The notes under the pieces: generated by a model | What the model was told of the DNA's origin: nothing | The model's input: the letters and a program-made list of their open reading frames with translations, nothing else | The model's database searches: none | NCBI GenBank assembly: GCA_946894095.1 | Contig: OX335653.1 | Coordinates: 9,057,001 to 9,121,000 of the forward strand | Reading direction: 5' to 3' | Source: Incurvaria masculella | Lineage: Eukaryota; Arthropoda; Insecta; Lepidoptera; Incurvariidae | DNA: 64,000 bases | In this document: in pieces, positions 41,971 to 51,900 of the stretch | Layout: every line of letters starts with the position of its first letter | Numbering within the stretch: the first letter of the stretch is position 1 | Program-made: the position numbers and the translations under genes

Positions 41971-43001
41971 CTATTCACCTGGCAACGGAATATCGGCAAC
42001 ATTAAATTTTGTGTCTGCTGATCTCGCTTCGAATTCTTCAAAATAATCTATTGAAGTGCCCATGTCATCAAATATTATTTCAGTTTTAATTGGTGCCTCT
42101 AACGCTTCTTGAGCATTTTCTTCTTTCTTTAAATATATTCCTGAAGGTTCCACGACCGAGAACGCTGGAACCAAGATATCAGATGGAGCTTCGCATATAT
42201 TCTCGCAATCAAAATATGGTCCGGAAACCTGAACGCATGGAGAACTCTCCGACTCCGTATCGACAACATCTGAAGTCATGCACTGGCTTACTAATACACC
42301 AAGTTTGTCCAACGATTCGCTATTCATACTGACTAGCCCAGAATCATCCCTGTAATCTGTAAAATCGATTTCAATCCCATTCAAGATATTTGTAGCATCA
42401 TTGGCTAGAGTAGTCGAATCAGGAAGTTTGCCAAATGACGTGGTGTATTCACTTGAGTGAGATAGATAGTTATGACTAAATAATTGTGGTACTGGTGAAA
42501 TGTTATCGTACTCGGATCTTTCCACATATGTGCATCGGTCATCAGTGAGATTGCTTGCGAACTGATTGTTAGGTTGCTTGTTAGAGTTGCTATACTCGAA
42601 CACTGCTCGATTAAATATTTCTTGTGCATGAAGCGATGCAAAGCTGGAGTCACAATTCATTTCAGAAGGTTGGTGGTGGTATTGATAGAACGTCGTCTCT
42701 GCAGAAATATCTGTTGTGCTTGAGCAGACCTCAGGTTGTGCCGCACTACTTTCGTCCAAAGAAAACTTGCCTCCTTCCTTCTTGTGTTTCATACGGCGAT
42801 TCTGAAACCAAACCTTGATCGCTCTGTCCTTAAGGCCAAGGCGTGTACAGAGCTCCGTGCGGTCCGTTTTCGTGACGTAAATTGTTCTCCGGAAGACTGT
42901 CTCTAATTCGAGGAGCTGGGAAGACGTGAAGGCGGTGCGTACTCGTTTCTGTTTCTCATTCTTTCCGTTCGCTCGGATGCCCGAAATGGGTGATGTAGAA
43001 T
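41971..43001 (-). CDS. Shx: Shx coding exon 3 (homeobox exon)
   Basis: Starts after the acceptor GTCTGTTCATTTCAG. The first two bases complete a split Asp codon. It encodes a short linker, the homeodomain and a 266-residue tail ending DIPLPGE. Confidence 0.85.
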
Positions 43002-44379
43002 CTGAAATGAACAGACAAAAACTTAACTCGACTACAAAATTAATTTTTAATGGGTTTTTCTATATATTGGTGAATTAGCAAAATAATAAATACCATCAAG
43101 ATCAAAGTGTTCGTTTATGACAAATTGTTACAACGGGTTCTTTGTAAAGTGTACAATTACATTGTCTTGTATTGTATTGTAACAGGGTTTTTATCAAAAG
43201 TTTATGTGATTTTAGGACCTATTCGATATACTAAAAATATCTGATATCACATCAAGTATCATAAATATTAGCCATCACATCGCAATCTCTAAGCGATTGG
43301 GTGCCATGCAACGATTTGAGCACGGTTGCATTTAATGGAAACACGCACAATTTGTGCACAATCATATTTTTTCTAACCTGTTAGGCAAGCAAAGAATATT
43401 ATAGGTAAATATAGGTACACGTTTTACATTGACTGCTATGGTGGACACAAGCTTAGTTGCACTTACCGTGAGTTATCCCTGGTGAATATTGCAGCGGGGG
43501 CGGTTGCGGCAGCCGTGGGGGCGATGGTGGCCGTGGCGAAGGGGCAGGCAGCATCCGAGGGGGGGGCAGCTGGGCTACAGCGGCCGGGCTGGAGTGGCAG
43601 AATCCTTCCTGCAGGCTCCAAGCATTCTGTAATGAAATAAGCAATCAGCCAAATTCTAACAGGTGATTCATAGATAAATGTATTGTTTCATAACAGCTTG
43701 TCTCAATTTAGATTACTATCTATATTTATTATAGTATTTAAACCTTAATTTTGATATTAATTTTCAAATGTTTTTTTAGAACAATAAAAAAACATTTGAA
43801 AATTAATATTCAAATGTTTTTTATATCAAATAAAAACACATTTGAAAATAAATATAGTCGCACACTCATTATGCATTTTATTTTATTATATAACAATATC
43901 TATCTCTAATAGGTATCTCGTTTTCTAAATTATTAATTTCACATTAAACAAAGACAAAAACCAATTTAAGTACCTATATCTGAAAGCGCTTGATTACTAT
44001 TGAACCTGTATTAAACATAGGTTTTGTGAGACGTGATGTTTGGTTCGCAATATTATTATATCGTATCGTACACCGTTCTCTATAAGAACAAAATATATGC
44101 AATAATACATATCAATATTTGTTTGTACGTATATGTATAAGATTGTAACATATATTACTCATTCGTTGGACAAGATGATCCTCGCGAACACAATTCACAT
44201 GACTATCAATAATGGTAAAATACGTATAAAGCATTAATAAGAAATAGATAAGGTAAAATACTAATCAAAATTTATTTTACCTGATATCCAGTGGAAGGAT
44301 ACTCAGGGGCCACAGTCTGCTCCCACTGGGGGACCATCGCGGCTCCGAATAAATCCGAAAACTCCTCACTTTCATACAT
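41971..44379 (-). CDS. Shx: Special homeobox (Shx) transcription factor, three coding exons
   Basis: Spliced - strand gene: coding exons 44379-44281, 43626-43467 and 43001-41971, predicted 429 aa. Junction phases fit (0, then 1). Residues 1-33 are acidic (MYESEEFSDLFG). Residues 52-83 are extremely Pro-rich. The homeodomain spans 104-163 (42951-42772) with R5, F8, L16, F20, W48, F49, Q50, N51, R53, but helix 1-2 is diverged (VFRRTIYVTKTDRTEL in place of the FHxNxYLCRPRR of Zen). The long C-terminus is acidic and Ser-rich, a likely activation or interaction region. A diverged Hox3-like homeodomain beside zen is what defines lepidopteran Shx genes, which act in extra-embryonic tissue. Which paralogue (A-D) cannot be told here. 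Convergent with zen; the promoter is at 44428-44463. It is not pb, whose homeodomain is far more conserved. Confidence 0.85.
43262..43362 (-). repeat. SINE fragment in Shx intron 2
   Basis: Contains AAGCGATTGGGTGCCATGC, TTGAGCACGGTTGCATTTAA and GGAAACACGCACAATTT, diverged from the family body. Confidence 0.45.
43467..43626 (-). CDS. Shx: Shx coding exon 2 (Pro-rich)
   Basis: 160 nt between the acceptor TTATTTCATTACAG and the donor CACG|GTAAGT. It codes for 53 residues plus one base, with about 20 prolines. It is strongly GC-rich against its AT-rich introns. Confidence 0.8.
43755..43808. repeat. perfect 24 bp inverted repeat in Shx intron 1
   Basis: Arms 43755-43778 and 43785-43808 are exact reverse complements with a 6 nt spacer. 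A partial third copy (CAAATGTTTTTTATATC ... ACACATTTGAAAATAAAT) follows at about 43810-43855. Confidence 0.75.
44281..44379 (-). CDS. Shx: Shx coding exon 1
   Basis: 33 codons from the ATG at 44379 to the donor TATCAG|GTAAAA. The preceding context is GCGGAA|ATG (A-rich). It encodes an acidic MYESEEFSDLFGA start; the first ATG after the predicted transcription start is used. Confidence 0.8.
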
Positions 44380-44427
44380 TTCCGCACACAAAACTGCTCA
44401 CGTTGTCTGCACTTCGGCACAATCTAT

Positions 44428-44463
44428 ACTGATTAGTGCGGAAGGGAGGCCTCCTAATTTATA
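44428..44463 (-). promoter_or_regulatory. Shx core promoter: TATA box plus initiator
   Basis: On the - strand, TATAAA (44463-44458) lies 33 nt before the A of an arthropod initiator TCAGT (44432-44428). That places transcription start at 44430 and gives a 51 nt 5' leader. TATA-Inr spacing is the standard value. Confidence 0.65.
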
Positions 44464-45460
44464 TGATTAGTACCTACGAGCTGGTTGCGAGTCCTTGCAG
44501 CAGGAGTTGTGGCGGGAGTCCGGACACTTCCGAGAAAGTCGGCGTCACTTCGGTAAATCGGCGCTAATCCCTTCGTGCCGTGGCAATGGACACAATTTCT
44601 GAAAGCGCAGGTAAAAGTTCATGACTTGTGTATCTCATACAGCACACGGATTATCTTAATTTCGAATTTAAATATATAACAATTAGAGCCCATAGCCAAA
44701 GAGCAAACATTTAATCCTTATTATATCGTCGTGGATGGCTATCCGTCCATCGTCCATTCGTTCGTCCGTCGTTAAACCGTTTGAACAGTAAAAGACCTGC
44801 AGTTCTCGCCGGACCTCGCCCCAACCGGCTACGATGCTTTTGAACAATTTAGCTAATGTTTTACTTGAAAAAGTATTGATTCCGAGGACACAGTACAAAA
44901 TTCCTTCACACAGTTTGTGGAGTCCAGTTCCACAGAGTTCTATCGTAAAGATTTGAATGATCTTTCAATTAGATGGCAGAAATTATTAGGCAACGAGGGT
45001 AAACTTTAATTAAAGAAATTCTATTTAATACATTTTATTATATTTTTCTTGACAAATCGTTAACCGTCAATCATTTTTTCATGTTCTAAATATGATCATG
45101 AAAAAAAACATAAATCAAACCATACGCATTGGCCATTGCCATACATTCTTTTGAATTCACAATACTGCAGAATGTGATTATGGAGGCAAAAATAAGCATG
45201 TAACAATAATTGTTACTTATCTAAAATAGTAAAAAATCATTTCACACACAATTTTGTACGTGACTTTATATGGTCACTGCAATGATTTTCGCGACTATAG
45301 AATTATTTGAAATAGTTATGCGTTTAGTTATTCGTTTTTTCGTTAATTATTACACTCGTAATTATTTTAAAGACCACCAGGGATTACAGCAAACGTATGG
45401 TTATAGTTAAAAATATAACGTTATCGCATTAAATCTCATACAAAAGAGCACCATGTATTT
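44464..45460. other. Shx upstream region
   Basis: About 1 kb between the Shx promoter and the retroelement LTR. No gene seen; a short ATCCGTCC/TCGTCCG stretch lies near 44740-44770. Proximal Shx regulatory sites would be expected here, but none is identified. Confidence 0.4.
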
Positions 45461-46845
45461 TGTAGCGTCCGCCGCGCCGCCTTATGACGTAACGATACCA
45501 GGGGCGAGATTATCTTTTTGCATTGAGTGCGAGACAAGGACGCAACGGCATCGCTCCCAGCAAGGTGCGAGCGAGATGCTGCACCGGATCTCGGCACTGG
45601 TGCACAAACAGCGCCGTTTGAGTTAAATTCGTTAGACACAAGACAAGGACGCAACAGCAGCGCTCCCAGCAAGGTGCAAGCGAGATGCTGCACCGGATCT
45701 CGCCACTGGGGCCTTAGCGACGCCGATTGGGAATGTCGAAACACGCGGCAATCCTCCGCCGCGCCGCCCGCGGGACACGGGCAGAAGCGGGCAGCACCTT
45801 GAGACGCACGGTCGCGCCACGTGCTCCGACGAGTGCGGGTCCCGAGGCCGCGGAGTCAGGCGACATGAACAAAATGTGAAAACTTTCGCTCCCAAAAGTT
45901 GGTTGAGCTGTCCGCGTACCACCCTTCGCGAATATCGGTGCGCCCGCCGTGCCGCCGTGTTCCGTATCCGTGTGAGCAGCCGGGCGTGATCTACTTCGAG
46001 GCCACACCCACGCCTTCCGATGTCTTCAGCCTGTGGACCAGCAGCCACAGCCTCCGCCGTGCCCTGTCACAGTCGCCGGTCCGACATCTTCAACACGTAG
46101 ACCCACCACCACAGCGTCGCCGTACGCCTGCTGGATCCCCGCACGGTACCTATACTCTAACGCCAGCCCCCCCTGTAGAAATCTACGATGAAACCGCAAA
46201 GAGCGTCTATCAGGACCACCCATTGAAGCAGAACACCGCCCATTCGACTACGCACGACCTCGGACCCACCCCGAGCTCCCGGCATGGAACCCCGGCCATT
46301 TGGATATTAGGTTAGGCTAAGGCCGTGTTAGAACACCGCCTTGATTGTTAATTATTTATAGTCTTCTTTGTGCTTCTAAATATAGGCTATTTTAGGTAGG
46401 TGGTTAGATCGCCACAGCCCAATTTTCTTAATTTGTAGGTGTCTTAAATAGGACAACGCCAGGGTGTATTTTTGATTGTCTGTTTGTGTTTTGTGCCTCA
46501 AATGGTCTATAATTTATTACATCTTTTTTTGTACCTACTGTAGTCTGTTAATTCGCTATTCATCGATTCCCTACAAATTCACCCATTCCCAACCTGTGAA
46601 CAGCCTCCCCCACACGCTGCAGAGCTGCCACCAAGTACATTCATGAGATCCCTCCTCTACACATCACACTTTATACACCGGCGTAACCACCTGGATATCT
46701 TGTAGCCTAATTAAATTACAACGAACCACCGGAAGATCCCTGGGCCCTTGAAACCCTATGTATGTCTGTCGGTCTGTCCGTGGCAACCACTCCTACTTAC
46801 TCATTTCTTCTAATGCATCACACCCTTTAAATTAACAAGGCTACA
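45461..46845 (+). repeat. LTR of copy A (1385 bp)
   Basis: Begins TGTAGC and ends GCTACA, a perfect 6 bp terminal inverted repeat containing the TG...CA of LTRs, and is followed two bases later by a tRNA primer site. It differs from the LTR at 55424-56808 at about five positions by eye, with equal length. The first third is GC-rich with a 109 bp-spaced direct repeat. ORFs of up to 138 codons on both strands are GC-driven and identical between LTRs; I do not treat them as genes. Confidence 0.85.
45533..45715 (+). repeat. direct repeat inside the LTR (copy A)
   Basis: Two ~75 bp units (GACAAGGACGCAACGGCATC... and GACAAGGACGCAACAGCAGC...) start 109 bp apart and share CTCCCAGCAAGGTGC and GAGATGCTGCACCGGATCTC. 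They could be duplicated enhancer-like sites of the LTR promoter. Confidence 0.7.
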
Positions 46846-46847
46846 AT

Positions 46848-46862
46848 TGGCACCCGAACTGG
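46848..46862 (+). promoter_or_regulatory. primer binding site, copy A
   Basis: TGGCACCCGAACTGG lies 2 nt after the LTR end. It starts with the obligatory TGG and differs by one base in the first 12 from the classical tRNA-Lys(UUU) site. Confidence 0.75.
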
Positions 46863-46967
46863 TTTATTTTAATTTCCTATTTGTATATATTAATTAAATT
46901 TATTTTATTATGGTACGCCTCACTTGTTTTATACACTACAAATTAACTCTCCATTTCAGCCCTGACG

Positions 46968-47620
46968 GTAAGCAAATAGCGAATTAACAAAACTGAATAT
47001 TATATGTGTCAATAACGAGTTGTGTCCACCAACGTAATAGGTACATACCTACGCACGTTATTTCATTTTAGAATATCGAGTCTTGCAATAGCGCACGAAA
47101 GCGGTAACTCTCGCTCTTATAGGTGTGCACTGTTTCCTTAGGTTTTTAGGTCATCATATATTGGAAGCCGAGAGCAGAGCATATTCTTTGTCTTTCTCTC
47201 ATTTCTTATAAATATAGCTTATAGCACGTTGCGCGTGGAGAGCACGCGAGCACGTGAGTACGCGACCAGCCAGTCCCTCGATCCGGAACTTCTTGGGTTA
47301 GTATGAAACAACGAAATATAAAAAACTGAAATGTGCTGTTTTATTTAAGTGTATAATTTTATGTGTTCTTGATGCTCATGTATTGTGTGTGTAAATAACG
47401 TGTGTAAATTTTTTTTTTCCTTCTCGCTTTAATCTCTTGCGTTGACCACGTAGGTTATATTTGAAAGTCAGGTTAACTACGTGTCTATTGTTAATCACTC
47501 ATTAAAACAAACCTTAATCTGTAGTTATCAGGCTTTCGTCTCGTTCGATCTAGTCGCGTGTCGCGTTAACGGAAATTTACGAAATTTTTTTTTAACTCAT
47601 TTTTAAGTAATTTATTATAG
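46968..47620 (+). promoter_or_regulatory. possible leader intron, copy A
   Basis: Donor GACG|GTAAGC at 46968 and acceptor TTTATTATAG ending at 47620, just 10 nt before the gag ATG. Removal would delete 653 nt of leader. Both sites are kept in copy B. Splicing is an inference from motifs. Confidence 0.4.
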
Positions 47621-47630
47621 GTACCACAAA

Positions 47631-48974
47631 ATGGAAAGCCAGGACCATTCTGTGTTCATTGACATGCCAGAGGACCAATTAATGATGTATGACAATCAAT
47701 CCATAAATTCACAGTCGGAGGTTAATGTTGTAACACGTAGTGGTGGTGATTATGGACCCAGTTTTTTTTCCTTGGATAACGAATCCAACCAGTCATCTTC
47801 AAGTACCGTGGTAAAACCAGAAGGTCTCCACGAAAATTGTGTGTTCAATAAACATTACTACAACTTATCGTCCTGGAATCTAAAATATAGTGGTGAAACA
47901 GATGTACGTGAATTCATTGCCCGTGTCGAAGAGCTTACTTATGCGCGGAAATCTAACTATGACATCGTACTGAGATGTTTCATTGATTTGTTGTCGGGCA
48001 CTGCTTTGAAATGGTTCCGTACCGTGAGGGATGGGGTTACGAATTGGGACCAGCTTAAGAAAGCCTTGTTAGAGGAGTACGATAATATCGACTACGTTTT
48101 CGACACGGAATCCCGTATTCGCTCGTTAAAACAAAAACCTAACCAGAAGTTGTCAGATTTTGTAACAGATGTGAATGATTTGGCAAATAAAATCAAGGGT
48201 CAAATTTCCGATATCACGCTTTTCGAAATAATAAAACGAAATATGTTACCTAAGTACAATCAATGTCTGATTTACGGTACGATTAAAAATACTTGCGACC
48301 TTCTGGCGTATGGTAAGAAAATTGAACGTTTTAATAATGAGGCCCCCTTCAGTAATATCAAATCAGAGGTGTCCAAAGTTAACAGTTATATTCCTAAAGC
48401 CGAGACAGTGTCGACTTCAAACGCAAACGCTTGTCTCAAATGTAAAAATACGGGCCATTCTTTTAAAAACTGCCCGAATATTTTAATACCTATCTGCTTT
48501 GACTGCGGCAAGCTAAATGTCACGTCCAAAAATTGTCCCACATGTGCCGCGAAAGATAATCAAAATTCGAGGTCTACGCCTCAGCCCCACTCTCGGTTCA
48601 CATCTCGTGCTGAAGTGTCACACCCACGCAGCGGACAACAATACCCGCCGTGGTTTAACAATAATGCAGGCCAATTTAGTGTTAGGCAACAGAATCCTCC
48701 AACTTATATTAACAACGCCAACAATAATAATTTTAATGGCGGTCAACATCCTCGTTTTAGGCCAGTCTATTCAGGCCAATACAATAACTCTTACCGTCCT
48801 AGGGGTCAACAATACCGACCTTATTATCCGAACGCGAGTCACCCCCCGGCGACTCACTTTCACTCATCGAACTACGCCGATAGCGCACGCGAGCTGCCGC
48901 ATAACAATATTCGAGCGATCGAGGCCCCCCCATCCCCCCCTCAATCTTCCGCTTCTCATACAAAAAACGGGTAA
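47631..48974 (+). CDS. gag: Gag, copy A
   Basis: 447 aa structural polyprotein that would assemble the particle and bind genomic RNA. Residues about 85-215 resemble a retrotransposon gag/capsid domain, with LSGTALKWFR at 121-130. One complete CCHC zinc knuckle is at 268-281 (CX2CX4HX4C). A second at 289-302 keeps its cysteines but has Val in place of His. The C-terminus is Asn/Gln/Pro/Arg-rich, as expected for RNA contact. The ATG follows ACCACAAA. The stop codon comes four nt after a slippery heptamer, so a fraction of ribosomes should continue into pol. Differs from copy B at two residues. Confidence 0.85.
   Translation: MESQDHSVFIDMPEDQLMMYDNQSINSQSEVNVVTRSGGDYGPSFFSLDNESNQSSSSTVVKPEGLHENCVFNKHYYNLSSWNLKYSGETDVREFIARVEELTYARKSNYDIVLRCFIDLLSGTALKWFRTVRDGVTNWDQLKKALLEEYDNIDYVFDTESRIRSLKQKPNQKLSDFVTDVNDLANKIKGQISDITLFEIIKRNMLPKYNQCLIYGTIKNTCDLLAYGKKIERFNNEAPFSNIKSEVSKVNSYIPKAETVSTSNANACLKCKNTGHSFKNCPNILIPICFDCGKLNVTSKNCPTCAAKDNQNSRSTPQPHSRFTSRAEVSHPRSGQQYPPWFNNNAGQFSVRQQNPPTYINNANNNNFNGGQHPRFRPVYSGQYNNSYRPRGQQYRPYYPNASHPPATHFHSSNYADSARELPHNNIRAIEAPPSPPQSSASHTKNG
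48962..48968 (+). promoter_or_regulatory. -1 ribosomal frameshift site, copy A
   Basis: A AAA AAC in gag phase, a canonical X XXY YYZ slippery heptamer, followed by GGG and the gag stop TAA. Pol is open in exactly the -1 frame from this point, with no ATG needed. Confidence 0.8.
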
Positions 48975-51900
48975 ACGCACCGGCGACTTATACCTCCTCG
49001 GAAGAATGGCATGACTGGTTAAAATTTGTTCATGACTTTCCGAAAGTTAGCCCGGTGCTATCAAACCAACATGGCGATAGGAGGCCTTACGTTCATTTCA
49101 AGTTAAATAATAAGGATTTTACAGCTCTATTAGATAGTGGAGCCGAGATAAATGTTTTTGGTAATAATTCACATCTTGAAATACTGAAAATGGGATATAC
49201 TTTAGACGAGTCCAAAATTTGTTCCGCCTCTACGGCAGACGGGACTAAACAGTTTAGTCCAGGCTCAATCCATTGCAATATCGTGGTCGACAGCATTGAA
49301 ATTCCACTTACTTTTGAAGTTATTCCAGAAATTAAATCTGATTGCATTTTAGGCACAGAATTTTGGGAAAAGTCCGGTCTATCAAAAAAAATTTCAGGCT
49401 GTATAAATAAGAACATCACTTTCTCCATTCCGTCAGAAATTCAGATTTCTTCATTAAACATTGATGGGGCCATTAAAAAAATTAAAGATATTATTTCCAG
49501 CTTAGATATCATTAAAAGTAAAATTTCTAGCTTTAACAGCCCCCGTTCGAGCAAACATTATAAGTTGTTGGATGAATCACTTACTAAGTTGTTGTTAGCT
49601 TTAGACGACATTCCGTCTAATAATAACCCGGACATTAAGTCGGCCCGCAAAATAGCCGTCGCTTCTGTGCAAGAGTCAATAGATGTCTTAGAACGCAAGG
49701 CGTATCGGCCGAATCCTCCCCCGCCCACCCTCTCTACGTACGTGCCGCTCGCGTCGGTCGGTGAAACCAAGCCTTCTTCCGGAGCGCTCAATGCCACACA
49801 TCGCGCTCAGAGCGCACAGCACCCGCATTCTGTTTCTAACGCGCAACAGCTGCATTCTATTTCTAACTCGAGTAATTGTAAACTTTCTCCAGATGAACAA
49901 TTAATATTAAATAAAACGATAGAAAAGTTTGAGTCCATATCTTTTGAAAAATGTGGCCTAGGTCGAACGCATCTTCTTGAATATGAAATTGATACGGAAG
50001 GTCCTCCAATCAAACAAAGGTTCTATCGCATGTCACCCTACAAACAAAAGTTAGTGGACCAATTAATAGATGAAATGATAGACTTGGATGTTCTGGAACC
50101 ATCATCGTCACCCTGGGCCAGTCCTGTGTTAGTAGTACCCAAGAAGGACAACTCCTTCCGCCTTTGCATGGACTCTCGTAAACTAAACGCTGTTACAAAA
50201 AAATGTAGTTATCCTCTCCCTCGCATAGATAACATTCTTGATAATTTAAAGGACGCAAAATATATTTCTTCCATTGACTTATCTAAGGCATTTCTTCAGC
50301 TCCCTCTGGCAGAATCGGCTAAGGAAAAGACAGCGATTATCTCACAGGGCCGAGGCTTATTACAATTTAAGGTGGTCCCTTTTGGGCTATCTAACGCACC
50401 CCAGAATTTACAGCGCCTGGTCGATGCGTTACTACCAGGTGCAGAATTCGATGACCATGTGTTTGGTTATCTAGACGACCTAATTATAATTTCCAACAAT
50501 TTTGCAGACCATATTTCTTACCTTGACAAAGTTTACGAACGTTTACATTTCGCTAACCTAACAGTTAACCTAAAGAAGTGTGAATTTCTAAAATCTGAGC
50601 TGAAATATCTTGGTTACGTTATAAACGAGTTCGGCTTAAAGACTGACCCAGCCAAAGTGGAGGCAGTGAAAAACTTTCCAACACCCAAATGTGTCAAAGA
50701 TGTACGCAGTTTCTTAGGACTAGCTTCCTATTACCGCCGTTTCATCAAAGATTTCTCTACTATTGCGGCGCCCCTGTCCAAACTCACAAGTTCCATCTCT
50801 GAAAAATATTCAAAATTTAATTGGACACCTGAGGCAGAGGCAGCCTTCGTAAAATTAAAATCCGCCCTCACTTCAGCCCCAGTTTTATGTGTTCCTAATT
50901 TTGAAGCCCCCTTTTTCCTCCACTGTGATGCAAGTTTAGTGGGAATTGGTTCAGCAGTTGTACAAAAGGACGCAAATTTTCAGGAACACCCCGTAGCTTA
51001 CTATTCGAGAACGCTAACAAAACAAGAGCAAGGTTTTTCTACCACCGAAAGGGAATTACTTAGTATTGTGGAAGCTACCACACATTTTAGACATTACCTA
51101 GAAGGAACTCATTTCACGATTGTGACTGACCATGAAAGCTTGAAATGGTTATATAAACTCGAGAACCCCACGGGCAGGCTCGCCCGTTGGTCTACTAGGC
51201 TCTCCCAATTCTCCTTTGATATCGTCCACAAGAAAGGCAAACTCCATGTTGTCCCGGACGCGTTGTCACGTATTAAGATCGAAAGTGTAAACTCATCCAA
51301 CCCAAACGTTCCTATAACTGATGAGTGGTTTTTGAAAATAAAAAATAGTATACAAAAATCACCCGCTAGTTACCCGAACTTTAGGTTGGAAGACGATAAG
51401 CTCTTTCGTTTTTGCAAACCTAAATTCAATCTTTTAAATTCATTTTCATGGAAAGAAGTTATTCCCGCTGACCATATTAAACAGCTAGTAACTGCTACTC
51501 ACGAGAGCCCTCTATCGGCACACCTTGGCCTATTTAAATGTTTTAAAAAGTTACAACTGAATTATTACTGGCCCAACATGTTTCCTTCAATCAAATCAAT
51601 CTTAAGTTCGTGTGAAGTTTGTTTGGCATTTAAAGCTAATAATCAGCTACCCCATGGTAAAATGTTATTTCAGAAGAAGGTCTACGCTCCAATGCAAACA
51701 CTAAGTTGCGATCTCATTGGTCCTCTGCCGAGGTCTTATTCAGGACACGCATACTTGCTTACTGTAGTTGACATTTTCTCCAAATTTGTATGGTTATGCC
51801 CACTTAGAAAAGCCAATAGTAAGTCAATAATTAAATTCATTGAAAATGAGATTTTCCTAGTCTATGGCGTGCCATATTGTATGATAAGTGATAATGGCGT

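Noticed and set aside
45527..46315. ORFs of up to 138 codons on both strands inside the LTRs (repeated at 55490-56278)
   Set aside because: Overlapping on both strands in GC-rich LTR sequence, Arg/Pro/Ala-rich, no domain; explained by composition.
49055..49057. GTG as the translation start of pol
   Set aside because: The frame is open upstream to the frameshift heptamer, which explains Pol expression better than a GTG start.
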